Shown: positions 35,216 through 44,558, counted from the stretch's first letter. The stretch: DNA of 64,000 nucleotides from Bradyrhizobium sp. (GCF_027307225.1 NZ_DAHUXJ010000103.1:1-64000); one strand, 5' to 3'. Notes: generated from the sequence alone by a model not told the origin. Numbers and translations: made by a program.

Positions 35216-36076
35216 TCATTGATTGTTTTCGCCCATCCGGCCGCCGGCGCGTCTAACGGTTCGTACCCATGTGCGAAGCCGCCCCCCGCTCCTGTCGCTG
35301 AGGTCTTCGTAAACCGAGTTCAACAGGTTCTTCAAGATGACTGATCGCGCGCGAGGAAGCATGTAACGCCAGCGCCTGGGCGTATCGAAATGCATCTTCA
35401 CGAGGTGCCTGAAGGTCGTCGATATCATCAACCATCGCCGGGACGACATGTTGTTGTTATGAATCCGGATATGGACAAACGGCTCATCGATGTAGACGAT
35501 CTCGTGATCGTAGGCGATGCGCCGCCACATATCCCAATCCTCGCAGGCGTCGAACTTTTCGTCGAATCCTCCGAGCTGTTTGACAATGTCGGCATGCACG
35601 AGCAAACCGTTTGAAAAGCAATTGCGCGTCATCAGCGCTTCCGGGAACGAGAGTCCCGGTGGCAGATGCTTGTCCGGGTGAGGCACCCAGTTTTCGATCA
35701 GACCCGATTCATTGAACCGCACCCAGCTGTTGGTAACGACACACGCTCCCGTCGACGTCGCCGTCCCGACCTGTCGCTCAATCTTGGCCGGCGCAAAAAG
35801 ATCGTCGTCATCGAGGAACGTGATCCATTCCCCCGTGGCGGCCTTGATTCCGTTGTTGCGGCTGGTCGCGAGATTGCGTGGCGGCGTCACCACGATCTTG
35901 ACGCCATATCGTTCCTCGAGCGATCGCGCCGAAGCGGTCGTTTCTTCGTTGGAGCCGGTGAGCACCACAACGATTTCGATAGGCCGGTACGTCTGCCCAA
36001 TCACGCTTTCTACGGCTTCGCGCAACATCGCCGGCCGGCTACGCGCCGGAATGACGACGGAAACGAGAGGCGCCAT
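35216..36076 (-). CDS. Glycosyltransferase family 2
   Basis: 286 residues. PLVSVVIPARSRPAMLREAV opens the GT-A domain, and the acidic pairs occur in WITFLDDDDLFAPAK. CEDWDMWRRIAYDHEIVYID is the conserved ED-containing catalytic region. It ends with a basic tail. It lies 4 bp from the next GT2 gene upstream (36080), so the two are likely co-translated and may add successive sugars. Confidence 0.9.
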   Translation of the reverse strand: MAPLVSVVIPARSRPAMLREAVESVIGQTYRPIEIVVVLTGSNEETTASARSLEERYGVKIVVTPPRNLATSRNNGIKAATGEWITFLDDDDLFAPAKIERQVGTATSTGACVVTNSWVRFNESGLIENWVPHPDKHLPPGLSFPEALMTRNCFSNGLLVHADIVKQLGGFDEKFDACEDWDMWRRIAYDHEIVYIDEPFVHIRIHNNNMSSRRWLMISTTFRHLVKMHFDTPRRWRYMLPRARSVILKNLLNSVYEDLSDRSGGRLRTWVRTVRRAGGRMGENNQ

Positions 36077-36079
36077 GGC

Positions 36080-37063
36080 TTACCGAGCACCCGTGACGAT
36101 GCGACGAACGTGCCCCCAGACCGCTCGCACAGCGCGCCGCGCCCTCATCACGGATGGCTGATGAAGCATCAGGCGGCGGCGCGCACGCTTAATCCTTTGT
36201 CTCAGTTCCGGACCGGGCCGACTGCCACCGATTTTGCGCCCGGCTTCGCTAACCACCGCGAGCATGGCCTTGATATCCGGATTTTTCGAAACGCGCGCCT
36301 GTGCGTTATGAGTAAGCGCAGCGATGTCGATGTGAACCTGTTGCGGCGCCGCCGCTCCCGTCGCATGCGCCAGATTTTCCGAAGAAATGGTTACAAGCTT
36401 TTCCAGAAACGGCTGGCGACTATCGCGCGTCATGCTGGAAGGCACTTCGCGATATACTGTCAGACGTTCGGGAAGATTGGCCACGCGATAGTGCCGGGAG
36501 ATGCGCGACCACAGCTCATAGTCTTCGGGCGGCTGTCGCGCCGGATCGGTCGTGTAGACACCGACGCGATCGAGCGCCGACTTTCGCATCATGACCGAGG
36601 AATGCACGAAGGGATTGTTGAACAGAAGATCGAACCGCAGGATCTGGTCTTCGGTCGGATGGTCGTGAAACCGTCCGCTCGGCGTATCACCAATCCATAT
36701 CTCGGCGCGCGTGCCGACCAGCGCGTGTTCGGGGTTGGCGTCGAGAAATGCAACCTGTTTTGAGAGCCTGCTCGGATCGGCAAGATCGTCATGATCCTGC
36801 CTTGCGATATAACGCCCTCGCGCGAGTGAAATGCCGCGGTTGAGCGCGGCCGCCAGGCCCATGTCCTCCTGATGAAAGACGCGAACCCTGGGATCCGTAA
36901 TCCGGTCAAGAAACTCCCGCGTGCCGTCCTTTGAGCCATTATTAACGGCAATCAGCTCAAAATCCACAAACGACTGCTTCAGAATTGTATCGAGTGCGAA
37001 AGGCAGGTCAGCGCCGCCATTGCGCACGGAGAGCACGACGCTGACGGTGGGATCAGAGCTCAT
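36080..37063 (-). CDS. Glycosyltransferase family 2
   Basis: 327 residues. TVSVVLSVRNGGADLPFALD opens the GT-A domain. ELIAVNNGSKDGTREFLDRI binds nucleotide, YIARQDHDDLADPSRLSKQV carries an altered DxD (DHDD), and PEDYELWSRISRHYRVANLP is the catalytic ED region. The C-terminal 80 residues are basic and lack known domains. It is 45 bp downstream of rfbF. Confidence 0.9.
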   Translation of the reverse strand: MSSDPTVSVVLSVRNGGADLPFALDTILKQSFVDFELIAVNNGSKDGTREFLDRITDPRVRVFHQEDMGLAAALNRGISLARGRYIARQDHDDLADPSRLSKQVAFLDANPEHALVGTRAEIWIGDTPSGRFHDHPTEDQILRFDLLFNNPFVHSSVMMRKSALDRVGVYTTDPARQPPEDYELWSRISRHYRVANLPERLTVYREVPSSMTRDSRQPFLEKLVTISSENLAHATGAAAPQQVHIDIAALTHNAQARVSKNPDIKAMLAVVSEAGRKIGGSRPGPELRQRIKRARRRLMLHQPSVMRARRAVRAVWGHVRRIVTGAR

Positions 37064-37107
37064 TGCGCGTCTCGGGCATTCGCTGGAAGCGACCGGTCAA
37101 CAATGAC

Positions 37108-37881
37108 TCAGGCCCATACGCGCCACGGCGCACGGCCTGACTGCCAGAGATTTTCGAGGTTCATCTTGTCGCGAAGCGTATCCATGGGCTGCCAAAAACC
37201 GGAATGGCGGAACGCGGCAAGCTGGGCATTGCGTGCCAGTCCTTCAAGTGGCGCGGCCTCCCAGGAGGTGTCGTCGCCTTCGATACAATCGATGGCGGGC
37301 GGGTTGAGCACAAAAAAGCCGCCGTTGATAAGAGCATTGTCGCCGGGCGGCTTTTCGACAAAAGACTTCACCATGGCGCCGTCAATCTCCAGGGCGCCGT
37401 AGCGTCCCGGCGGCCGGACCGCCGCGACGGTGGCCAGCTTGCCGTGGCTGCGATGAAACGCGATCGATGCCGTGATGTCGATGTCCGAAAGTCCGTCGCC
37501 ATAGGTGAAGCAAAACGGCTCGTTGGCGTCGAGATAATGGCGCACGCGCTTGAGCCGGCCGCCGGTCAGCGTCGCCTCCCCCGTATCGACCAGCGTGATG
37601 GACCACGGCTCGGCATAGCTTTGGTGGTAGGTGATGCTGTTCTTCGCAGCGTCGATCGTCACGTCGGAATGGTGCAGCACGAAGTTCATGAAGTATTCTT
37701 TGATCATGTAGCCTTTGTAGCCAAGGCAGATCACGAAATCCTTCAAGCCGTGATGCGCGTAGATTTTCATGATGTGCCAGAGGATCGGGCGTCCTCCGAT
37801 TTCGATCATCGGCTTTGGACGTACCGAGGTTTCCTCGGCGATCCGGGTGCCCATGCCGCCGGCAAGAATAACGACCTTCAC
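37108..37881 (-). CDS. rfbF: Glucose-1-phosphate cytidylyltransferase
   Basis: 257 residues. KVVILAGGMGTRIAEETSVR followed by PKPMIEIGGRPILWHIMKIY is the diagnostic RfbF opening. TLVDTGEATLTGGRLKRVRH and FCFTYGDGLSDIDI are also family specific. It makes CDP-glucose from glucose-1-phosphate and CTP. The start is GTG at 37881. It is the first gene of this minus-strand run and divergent from a methyltransferase gene, so a promoter should lie in 37882-38027, though I cannot assign its elements. Confidence 0.95.
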   Translation of the reverse strand: MKVVILAGGMGTRIAEETSVRPKPMIEIGGRPILWHIMKIYAHHGLKDFVICLGYKGYMIKEYFMNFVLHHSDVTIDAAKNSITYHQSYAEPWSITLVDTGEATLTGGRLKRVRHYLDANEPFCFTYGDGLSDIDITASIAFHRSHGKLATVAAVRPPGRYGALEIDGAMVKSFVEKPPGDNALINGGFFVLNPPAIDCIEGDDTSWEAAPLEGLARNAQLAAFRHSGFWQPMDTLRDKMNLENLWQSGRAPWRVWA

Positions 37882-38027
37882 GATCTCACCTGTTGCTCTG
37901 CTTTGGATTCAAAATCATTAGCGAAGAAAAACGTCGTCATCGCCGGCTTCAGCTGAAATGGTTAAGGACAGTTGACAAGCAACAGCGCTTCATCATCTTT
38001 GAGCACCCCCGAACCTTGGAGATACAG

Positions 38028-38819
38028 ATGAAATGGCTTCGTAACTTGCGCCGATCCGGGAGGCCGCAAACCTCTCTGAATCAAGCCGGTTCCTTGTCGT
38101 TACCATCGACCTTTCGGTACTCGATCGCCGACCTGAATGTCGTGGAGAGCAACTACGCACAAATGTTCTCGATGCATCGGGACATTCACGAAGCAATCGT
38201 CCGCGACATTTGCACCGACGCCAATTCAAGCGCTCTGGAAGTTGCTTGCGGTCCGGGGCACTGCGTTCCTCTGTTTAGAGCGTACGGCATCAACTATACC
38301 GGCATGGACATCAGCGAAACGGCGATCGCGGCAAGCGCAATGAAATTTAGCGACATTCAACTCCTCAACTTATCCATCGAGCAAAGCGCGATCCTCGCGC
38401 CTCGGTCGTTTGACGCGGTATATAACTCGTCGATGCTTGAGCATATTGGAAAGTTCGAGGAAGCAATTTTCGCCATGTGGCGTCTCGCTCGCCGTCGGAT
38501 GGACTTGATGTTTTTCGAAGGCCTCTCGGATGCCAAGGAGCATGCGATCAAATTTTTTCCCTACGATCGTTCGGAGGATGCAACGAGCTGGGGCGGCGAG
38601 TATGGCATGAAAGTGGCCCTGCAAGATCATGGTCCGCGAGACGGACGCATCGGCTCTGAGCCCGTGCCCGGGTATTTCTACAGCCGCTATGCGCAAGAGC
38701 CGATGCTTGACTTGCTTCGAACGCTGCCCGAGGCGGTTGTATCGAATGTACAGACACTGGTTCACACAGAACACGGGTCGAGGAGCTGGATTACCATACG
38801 CCGCGCCGGAGCAAACTGA
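38028..38819 (+). CDS. Class I SAM-dependent methyltransferase
   Basis: 263 residues. SALEVACGPGHCVPLFRAYG is motif I, INYTGMDISETAIAASAMKF motif II, and FDAVYNSSMLEHIGKFEEAI motif IV. Such proteins methylate sugars or lipid-linked intermediates in polysaccharide loci. The start at 38028 has GGAG 6 bases upstream. Upstream codons in the frame look non-coding. It is the only plus-strand gene between 24 and 51 kb and is lower in GC than its neighbours, so a separate origin is likely. Confidence 0.82.
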   Translation: MKWLRNLRRSGRPQTSLNQAGSLSLPSTFRYSIADLNVVESNYAQMFSMHRDIHEAIVRDICTDANSSALEVACGPGHCVPLFRAYGINYTGMDISETAIAASAMKFSDIQLLNLSIEQSAILAPRSFDAVYNSSMLEHIGKFEEAIFAMWRLARRRMDLMFFEGLSDAKEHAIKFFPYDRSEDATSWGGEYGMKVALQDHGPRDGRIGSEPVPGYFYSRYAQEPMLDLLRTLPEAVVSNVQTLVHTEHGSRSWITIRRAGAN

Positions 38820-38839
38820 AGTCACGTATGCTTCGTACC

Positions 38840-39763
38840 CTACGACCCAAACGACTTGGGTCGCTCGGCGGGAAAAAGCCGGTCATATTCGTGCTTAATT
38901 CGTCTGCGCACGCGCGCCTGCAGGGAAATCGATGGCGGAGGCGATGGCGGCGGCACTTCCGCATGACCTGGAAACAGGTGCTTGGCGTCTCGAACCGGGA
39001 CGTCTTCCAGAAAGGTCCAATCGCCAGTAATCGGATTGGCCGGGTCATAGTAGATGCCTGTCCAGCGCTCCGTATACTTGTCCCAATCGACCTTGAGGGT
39101 GGACAGGTTTTGCTCTCGCAAACCCGGATCGGCCCATTCGAAGTGCTCCAGCAGCGCGTCGCGGCAAGCAACGATTTCGTAGCCGGCATGCCATATCTTG
39201 AGCGCCAGGTCGCTATCCGCGCAGTAAAAATCGTAGCGGGCATCGTCGATCCAACCGACCCGCTCCAGCGCCTCACGCAGGAAGAGTCCATGGTTGACCA
39301 TTGTGTGATTTCCGAGGGACGCACCCACTCGATATTTGGATTCTTCCGGCCACGAGCGCCAGCAGAATGCAACCCCTCCCAGACGCCGGCCGCCGGCGAG
39401 TTCGCGATCGAAGTGGCGCACACCATTTGCGATCGTATCGGGATGAACGACAGAGTCGTCGCTGATCATGCAGATGTGACTACCCTCGGCGCATTTGAAC
39501 GCGAGGTTCATAAAGTATCCCCAACTGCGCTTTCGCCTGGACTTCCCGTCGACCACTTCACGATTATGCTGGACGATCGAGATGATATCGCGCTGCTCCG
39601 TGAGCCAGTCGATGGTGCCGTCGGTCGAGCCGCCATCGACTACGATGATCTCATAGGAAACGTCGATCTGGCTTGCGCGCACGCTGTCGATGGCCGCTTT
39701 CAGAAACGACAGCCGGTTGTAGGTGCCCAACACCACTGAAACCTTTGGAGGGACAGTCTGCAT
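38840..39763 (-). CDS. Glycosyltransferase family 2
   Basis: 307 residues. KVSVVLGTYNRLSFLKAAID opens the GT-A domain, and YEIIVVDGGSTDGTIDWLTE binds nucleotide. ICMISDDSVVHPDTI carries the acidic site. YDFYCADSDLALKIWHAGYE is the later catalytic segment typical of rhamnosyltransferase-like GT2 enzymes. It is convergent with the plus-strand methyltransferase gene, and the last codons contain a small hairpin. It ends 3 bp after the GT4 gene upstream. Confidence 0.9.
   Translation of the reverse strand: MQTVPPKVSVVLGTYNRLSFLKAAIDSVRASQIDVSYEIIVVDGGSTDGTIDWLTEQRDIISIVQHNREVVDGKSRRKRSWGYFMNLAFKCAEGSHICMISDDSVVHPDTIANGVRHFDRELAGGRRLGGVAFCWRSWPEESKYRVGASLGNHTMVNHGLFLREALERVGWIDDARYDFYCADSDLALKIWHAGYEIVACRDALLEHFEWADPGLREQNLSTLKVDWDKYTERWTGIYYDPANPITGDWTFLEDVPVRDAKHLFPGHAEVPPPSPPPSISLQARVRRRIKHEYDRLFPAERPKSFGS
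38843..38863. terminator. Hairpin at a convergent gene junction
   Basis: CGACCCAA-ACGAC-TTGGGTCG has perfect 8-base arms, between the ends of the plus-strand methyltransferase and minus-strand GT2 genes. It lies inside the GT2 last codons and lacks a T-run, so this is a weak call. Confidence 0.35.
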
Positions 39764-39765
39764 CG

Positions 39766-40932
39766 TCAGGTCCAGCAGCGGCGAACCGCTTCGAATCGAT
39801 CGAGGAGAGCCAGCGCGTCGGCAACAAACCCTTGAGGCGTTCGGGCCGCTGCGATCTTCTTGCCGGCGTCGATCAGATTTGCGCGAAGGTTCTTTTCGCT
39901 TTCAAGGCGCATGACAGCTTCGGCAATCCCCTCGGGCGACGTCGGGTCGACAAACAGCACGGCGTCTCCGAGCTGTTCGCGGGCGCCGGACACTTCAGAG
40001 GCAATGACCGGACAGCCCAGCGCAAAAGCCTCCAGCGGCGGCAAATTCTCCGGTCCGAAGAAGGTGACGTAGGACAGCGCGAAAGCCTGCCGATAAAGAT
40101 CGATCAGATCCTCTCGTGGAACGAAGCCGAGAAAATGCACGCGACCTGTGAGACCAAGCCTCTCGGAGGTGGCCTTCACATGCGCGAGGTTGCCGTGATC
40201 GGCGCCGACAAAGGCCGCGCTCAGAGGCCTCTCGAGACGCTTCTGAAGCAATTCGAGCGCCAGCAAAAGATTGACGTGATTTTTGTGTGCCCAGAACTGC
40301 GCCGGATAGAACAGGTAATCCCCGGCAATTCCGTATTTCTCCCGGATCTGGCGTTTCGCTTGGAGGTCAGCATCCGCAAATCGCGGCGTCGGATGCGGCG
40401 TGATCAGGATCCGCGACGGGTCCACCCGGAAGAAGCGTTCGACTTCCCTCTTGCCCGCCTCTGTGCCGACAATGACCGCGGCCGCGCGGCCGAGCACCGC
40501 GGTGTAAAGCGTATCGCGGTGCTGCCAGTTGCCGTTCGCGGAGACTTCCGGAAACCAGGGCTGAAGGCGATGCTGAAGGTCCCAGACCACGACCATATAG
40601 GGCACTTCCAGCACCTGGCCGGGCGCACCGAGTTGCCAGACGAATTCGACGCCGGCGGCGCGTAGCCGCTCGTCCAGCGATTGTCCCGCCGGCTTGCTTC
40701 GTCCCAACAAGGTGCGGCGCGGCGCGGCCGGCCCCGCGTCGAGCGCCATGACCTCGGCATTGGGCAGCGGCTTCGGTGGAAGCCTGGCAGCCGTATCGGG
40801 ATCACAAAGAAAAACGAACGAGTGTCGTGCCTTCGCGCCGATCGCAAGCAGCGCGTTGAAGATTTCCGACTGAAACGTATGACCGCCGCCCGCAGTGAGA
40901 TCAAAATTCTCGAGCAGGATTCCGACACGCAT
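39766..40932 (-). CDS. Glycosyltransferase family 4 (cassette A)
   Basis: 388 residues, GT-B fold. GILLENFDLTAGGGHTFQSE is the N-terminal loop. VVWDLQHRLQPWFPEVSANG and YLFYPAQFWAHKNHVNLLLA are shared almost word for word with the GT4 encoded at 47.1-48.4 kb. VTFFGPENLPPLEAFALGCP is the donor-site region. It is the last of four genes (cupin, DegT, methyltransferase, GT4) that recur in the same order in cassette B. It probably transfers the amino sugar built by the three preceding enzymes. Confidence 0.9.
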   Translation of the reverse strand: MRVGILLENFDLTAGGGHTFQSEIFNALLAIGAKARHSFVFLCDPDTAARLPPKPLPNAEVMALDAGPAAPRRTLLGRSKPAGQSLDERLRAAGVEFVWQLGAPGQVLEVPYMVVVWDLQHRLQPWFPEVSANGNWQHRDTLYTAVLGRAAAVIVGTEAGKREVERFFRVDPSRILITPHPTPRFADADLQAKRQIREKYGIAGDYLFYPAQFWAHKNHVNLLLALELLQKRLERPLSAAFVGADHGNLAHVKATSERLGLTGRVHFLGFVPREDLIDLYRQAFALSYVTFFGPENLPPLEAFALGCPVIASEVSGAREQLGDAVLFVDPTSPEGIAEAVMRLESEKNLRANLIDAGKKIAAARTPQGFVADALALLDRFEAVRRCWT

Positions 40933-40936
40933 CTCT

Positions 40937-41707
40937 TCAGGCTCTCCGGCGGGCGATCAGCACGATGTGCCAGGTATCGGGCGTGAGCACTTCGTCGGCC
41001 GAATAACCGGAATAATACTTCACGACGTCGAAACCGCACCCATCCAGCAGCCCGCTCATTTCCTGCAGCGAAAAAAATCTGTTGGTCTGCCGTTCGACCG
41101 CCGTCTGGTACGTTCCGTCCGACCGCAGATCATAGATGGCATGCTCGACCGTGGCGCATTGCGAGGCGAGATCGACCGTGGTGTTGGAGAGCCGCAGGAT
41201 TTCCCCCCGGCTGGTCGCGAACTTCCGAACGCGTTGCGGATCATGTCGACCGGCCATGGCAGCCGCATGCCAGAATTCCAGGGCGAACAGCCCGTCCTTC
41301 CCCAGATGGCGATGCACCGCCCGAAACGTCTGCTTGATCGCGGCGGTCGTCTGGACATGGCCGATCGCGTCGAACAAGCACAGCGCAGCGTCGAACGGCT
41401 TCGGGACGACATCGAGAGTCCGCATATCCTGCTGCTCGAAACGAACCCTTGAGTCCTTTTCGCGCGCCTTTTCCTTCGCAAAGACCAGCATGTCCTGCGA
41501 GATATCGCTGCCGACGACGTCGTAACCGAGCCGCTCCAGTTCGATCGCGTGGCTGCCAGTACCGCAAGCGACGTCCAGGACGCGGCGTACCGCTTGTCCC
41601 GAAAACCGTTGCAGCAGGCCGTGGAGATAACCGACCTCGGAAGCGTAGGGTTTCGCCCCATAGAACAGATCGTAAAGTTCGGCATGACGGCCGTGGTAGA
41701 TCCCCAT
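40937..41707 (-). CDS. SAM methyltransferase, DesVI/TylM1-like (cassette A)
   Basis: 256 residues. The opening YHGRHAELYDLFYGAKPYAS resembles the N-terminus of DesVI and TylM1, enzymes that N,N-dimethylate sugar-bound amines. VLDVACGTGSHAIELERLGY is motif I and FDAALCLFDAIGHVQTTAAI motif IV. It sits between a GT4 gene and a sugar aminotransferase gene, so N-methylation of the amino sugar is the best guess. O-methylation remains possible. Its counterpart in cassette B is the product of 48459-49223. Confidence 0.85.
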   Translation of the reverse strand: MGIYHGRHAELYDLFYGAKPYASEVGYLHGLLQRFSGQAVRRVLDVACGTGSHAIELERLGYDVVGSDISQDMLVFAKEKAREKDSRVRFEQQDMRTLDVVPKPFDAALCLFDAIGHVQTTAAIKQTFRAVHRHLGKDGLFALEFWHAAAMAGRHDPQRVRKFATSRGEILRLSNTTVDLASQCATVEHAIYDLRSDGTYQTAVERQTNRFFSLQEMSGLLDGCGFDVVKYYSGYSADEVLTPDTWHIVLIARRRA

Positions 41708-41722
41708 CCCGACCCGCTCCGA

Positions 41723-42841
41723 TCAGGCCTTAGCCATCGTCGCGGCGCGGGCGATTTCGCCGCACACGGTCGCAATCTGGTCGTCGGTCAGCATCGTACT
41801 CGACGGCAGATAAAGGCCGGTTTCCCAGATTTCATCTGCAACGGGACATTCAACCGGCCGGTATCCCGGTCGCTCTTTCAGACAAGGCTGCTGATTCATC
41901 GGGCAGAAGAACGTGCGCGTATCGATGCCGCGCGCCTTCAGATATGCGGCAAGCTGGTTACGCGACAATGGATAATCGCGGCCGACCGTAAGCGCGTACA
42001 TCCAGTAGACGTTGAACGCCCAATCCTTCTCGGCCGGCAGCTGCAGGCCGGGGACGGCAGCCAGGGCTTGCGAGTACTTTTTCGCTACGCTTCGCTTCTT
42101 TGCGATGATCGCATCGATTTTCTTGAGCTGGGCGACGCCGAAGGCCGCCTGGAAGCCGGTCATCCGGAAGTTGAAGCCGGCCCGTTCATGCAAGTAACGC
42201 GGTTGAGTGAAGGCGAGATTGCGCAACAGCCGCAAGCGCTCCGCCAGCGCCCCATCGTTGGTGGTGACCATGCCGCCCTCGCCGGTCGTGATGACCTTGT
42301 TGGCGTAGAAGCTGAAGCAGTTCATGTCGCCGAAACTTCCGACCACGCGGCCACGGCACTTCGCACCGTGCGCCTCGGCGCAGTCCTCGATGACGACGAG
42401 ATTGTGCTTCTTCGCAATCTGGTTCAGCCGGTCCATGTCGACCGGATGCCCGAACAAATGCACGGGAATGATGGCGCGCGTCCGCGGCGTGATCAGGCCT
42501 TCGATCAGATCGAGATCGAGGTTCCAGGTCTCGCGCTCGGAATCGACCGGCACCGGCACTGCGTTGGCGTAGATGATCGCCAGCGCGGTAGCGATATTCG
42601 TGCTCGATGAGAGCAAGACCTCGTCACCCGGCTTCAGGTCGAGGGCTGCGATCGCCAGGTGCAACGCAGTCGTTCCGCTGGTCACGGCGACGCCATGGCG
42701 GCAACCGCTGAAGGCAGCGAACCCTTCCTCGAAATCGGTGATCGCGGTGCCGAAGGATCCGGAAATCTCGCCGCGGCGCAACGCCGCGACCACGGCTGCG
42801 ATCTCCTCCTCGCCAAAATCAGGTTCGAAAACCGGGATCAT
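41723..42841 (-). CDS. DegT/DnrJ/EryC1-family sugar aminotransferase (cassette A)
   Basis: 372 residues. It transfers an amino group from glutamate to a nucleotide keto-sugar using PLP. VTSGTTALHLAIAALDLKPG binds PLP phosphate, VVIEDCAEAHGAK contains the Asp that pairs with the pyridine nitrogen, and CFSFYANKVITTGEGGMV carries the Schiff-base lysine. The N-terminal IPVFEPDFGEEEIAAV and PVHLFGHPVDMD resemble perosamine synthetase (RfbE/Per). The start at 42841 overlaps the cupin gene by 4 bp. The frame is open far upstream, but that part belongs to other frames. Possible substrates are GDP- or CDP-4-keto-6-deoxyhexose, both made in this window. Confidence 0.92.
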   Translation of the reverse strand: MIPVFEPDFGEEEIAAVVAALRRGEISGSFGTAITDFEEGFAAFSGCRHGVAVTSGTTALHLAIAALDLKPGDEVLLSSSTNIATALAIIYANAVPVPVDSERETWNLDLDLIEGLITPRTRAIIPVHLFGHPVDMDRLNQIAKKHNLVVIEDCAEAHGAKCRGRVVGSFGDMNCFSFYANKVITTGEGGMVTTNDGALAERLRLLRNLAFTQPRYLHERAGFNFRMTGFQAAFGVAQLKKIDAIIAKKRSVAKKYSQALAAVPGLQLPAEKDWAFNVYWMYALTVGRDYPLSRNQLAAYLKARGIDTRTFFCPMNQQPCLKERPGYRPVECPVADEIWETGLYLPSSTMLTDDQIATVCGEIARAATMAKA

Positions 42842-43251
42842 GACTTCGCGCTCACGAATACCTTGTCGTACTGATCGCCGAGGAACGGCCCCTGCTTGAC
42901 GCTGATGCACTGCATGTCCTCGACGACGCGGATGGCGTGAACGCCGTGAATGAGGACGATCGCATCGCCCGCCTTCAACTCGACTTCCCGCAACAATTCG
43001 CCGTCGTCGGTGAAGAGCTGCACCGCAACGATGCCGCGCTGCACGACGAACATCTGCTGAAGATCCTTGATCGGGCGCTCGAACTCCCGATGGTAGTGCG
43101 CCGGTTCGACGAACCCAGCCTCGTGCGCCAGGAGCCCGAATTGAAAGGACGATTCGGCCGGCGAGAAGAACGTCGTTTTCTCGACCTTGACGTCGGCGCG
43201 GATGATTTCCGCATAGCGGGTTCCGCCGTGAGCGATGACCTCCAGTCCCAT
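42838..43251 (-). CDS. Cupin-fold protein, sugar isomerase-like (cassette A)
   Basis: 137 residues with a single cupin domain. EAGFVEPAHYHREFERPIKD supplies the first motif (one His pair), and ELKAGDAIVLIHGVHAIRV the second. SVKQGPFLGDQYDK closes the protein and also occurs, altered, in the cassette B cupin. Keto-sugar 3,4-isomerases such as FdtA have the same fold and also precede DegT aminotransferases, so isomerisation of a keto-sugar is plausible. GGAGG lies 4 bases before the ATG at 43251, the best ribosome-binding site in the area. Confidence 0.8.
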   Translation of the reverse strand: MGLEVIAHGGTRYAEIIRADVKVEKTTFFSPAESSFQFGLLAHEAGFVEPAHYHREFERPIKDLQQMFVVQRGIVAVQLFTDDGELLREVELKAGDAIVLIHGVHAIRVVEDMQCISVKQGPFLGDQYDKVFVSAKS

Positions 43252-43303
43252 TAATCCTCCTGCTGTCTCCGGGCAAAATGCCGGAGTGTTGGTGCCGAAA
43301 GCG

Positions 43304-44455
43304 TCAATTGAGCATCTCGGCAAACTTGGCCTTCAGTTCAGCAGTCCGCTGGCGATAGGTATGGCTCGTGCAGGTTCTTGCCTGGCCTCTCTTACTGATT
43401 TCTGCGCATCGATCGGGATCGTCGAGCAATTCCTCGATTCGCGCGACGCATTCTGCCGGATCTCCGTAGTCGACAACCTCCGAACCAACCTCGAACAGCT
43501 CCTGCAAATTCGTTTTTCGGTCAGTCACGAGCGCTGCCCCGCAGCCGGTCGCTTCGTAAAGGCGCATATTGTTGGCGAATTCGCCTGCGATGCCGATGTG
43601 CTGGTTGATTACAATTTGCGAGCGACGAAATATCGAAAACATCTCCTTGCCCCAGGCCTGCCCTCGATAGCAAGCATGTATTGGCGAGGCTGGCGATATC
43701 TCGTCGGCTATCATGCCCCAAATATTGAACCTTGTTCGCGTGGCGAGATACTCGAGCAACCGGATTCGATCGGCGTGAAATGAAGACAGCGTTCCAACGA
43801 ACGTCACTCCGAGAGATCGTTCGGCAGTCGGCAGACGATCCAGAACATTCGGTGCAAACCCGAGCCGGTTGTAGAATGTTCGGACACCGCGCTTCTCGAA
43901 CTGCCGCAAAAAATTAGGCAGCGAAGTCACGATCAGATCGTAGTTGCGATCGTCGTCAGGCTGGTGCCATGGCGCGGCGATCTGACCAGCCATCAGACAC
44001 TGCTTGCCGACCAACGAGCGCAGGGATCGCGCGCTGACCAGGTGCATCGCCTGATTCAGGATCACGTCCGGGCGGAAGTGCTCGATCTGGGCAATCATGA
44101 CGGTTCGCATCCAGACCGGCATGGCTGCGAGTTCGGGAGCGAGCTTTTTCCTGGTCCCCAGCAACCGGCGCACCCTGGCGGCAACAGTATTGGGTTCGGC
44201 TGGGTCGGCTTCCGGAACAGTCAGACCATGTTCAGCTGCCCACCGCAGCTGCATGTTCCGATTGTTGAGATGAAGATCGGCCGCCTCGGCTCCGTTGGCA
44301 GTGAGACCTTCGGAATAAAAATTCGCGGAGCCAAACAGCGATTCGTTTCGCGCCACCATCTGTTCCGCGTAGCTCGCCTGAGCCAGTCCGGGATTCTGTG
44401 CATAGAGGTCCTCGAGAAAGGCCTCATAGTCGGTATTGAGGATGAGAACGCGCAC
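43304..44455 (-). CDS. CgeB-like glycosyltransferase
   Basis: 383 residues. RVLILNTDYEAFLEDLYAQN and YAEQMVARNESLFGSANFYS are the opening of CgeB/SpaE-type GT-B proteins. GVTFVGTLSSFHADRIRLLE starts the donor domain, and EFANNMRLYEATGCGAALVT contains the glutamate and NMR motif usual for this group. The start is GTG at 44455. It is the first gene after the nusG-like gene, and its 165-bp leader carries a hairpin plus ops-like element at 44519-44558. Confidence 0.85.
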   Translation of the reverse strand: MRVLILNTDYEAFLEDLYAQNPGLAQASYAEQMVARNESLFGSANFYSEGLTANGAEAADLHLNNRNMQLRWAAEHGLTVPEADPAEPNTVAARVRRLLGTRKKLAPELAAMPVWMRTVMIAQIEHFRPDVILNQAMHLVSARSLRSLVGKQCLMAGQIAAPWHQPDDDRNYDLIVTSLPNFLRQFEKRGVRTFYNRLGFAPNVLDRLPTAERSLGVTFVGTLSSFHADRIRLLEYLATRTRFNIWGMIADEISPASPIHACYRGQAWGKEMFSIFRRSQIVINQHIGIAGEFANNMRLYEATGCGAALVTDRKTNLQELFEVGSEVVDYGDPAECVARIEELLDDPDRCAEISKRGQARTCTSHTYRQRTAELKAKFAEMLN

Positions 44456-44518
44456 CGGGAAACCGTCAGTCCTGTTTCGTCAATCAGAGCACCGCATGGT
44501 GGGCTCAGCGCAAATTTT

Positions 44519-44558
44519 CCAAGCTACCGCAGTCCGGGTGAAACAACCTCCACCCGGA
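44519..44558 (-). promoter_or_regulatory. ops/JUMPstart-like element A with hairpin
   Basis: Read on the minus strand: TCCGGGTG, a 10-base loop, CACCCGGA (8-base perfect stem), then CTGCGGTAGCTTGG. The core GCGGTAGC matches the E. coli ops element GGCGGTAGCGTG, which loads RfaH onto RNA polymerase. It lies directly after the RfaH-like nusG gene and 64 bases before the next gene. Confidence 0.7.

Noticed and set aside
44519..44558. Rho-independent terminator after the nusG-like gene
   Set aside because: The hairpin is followed by GCGGTAGC rather than a T-run, and the same hairpin plus core recurs in another leader.
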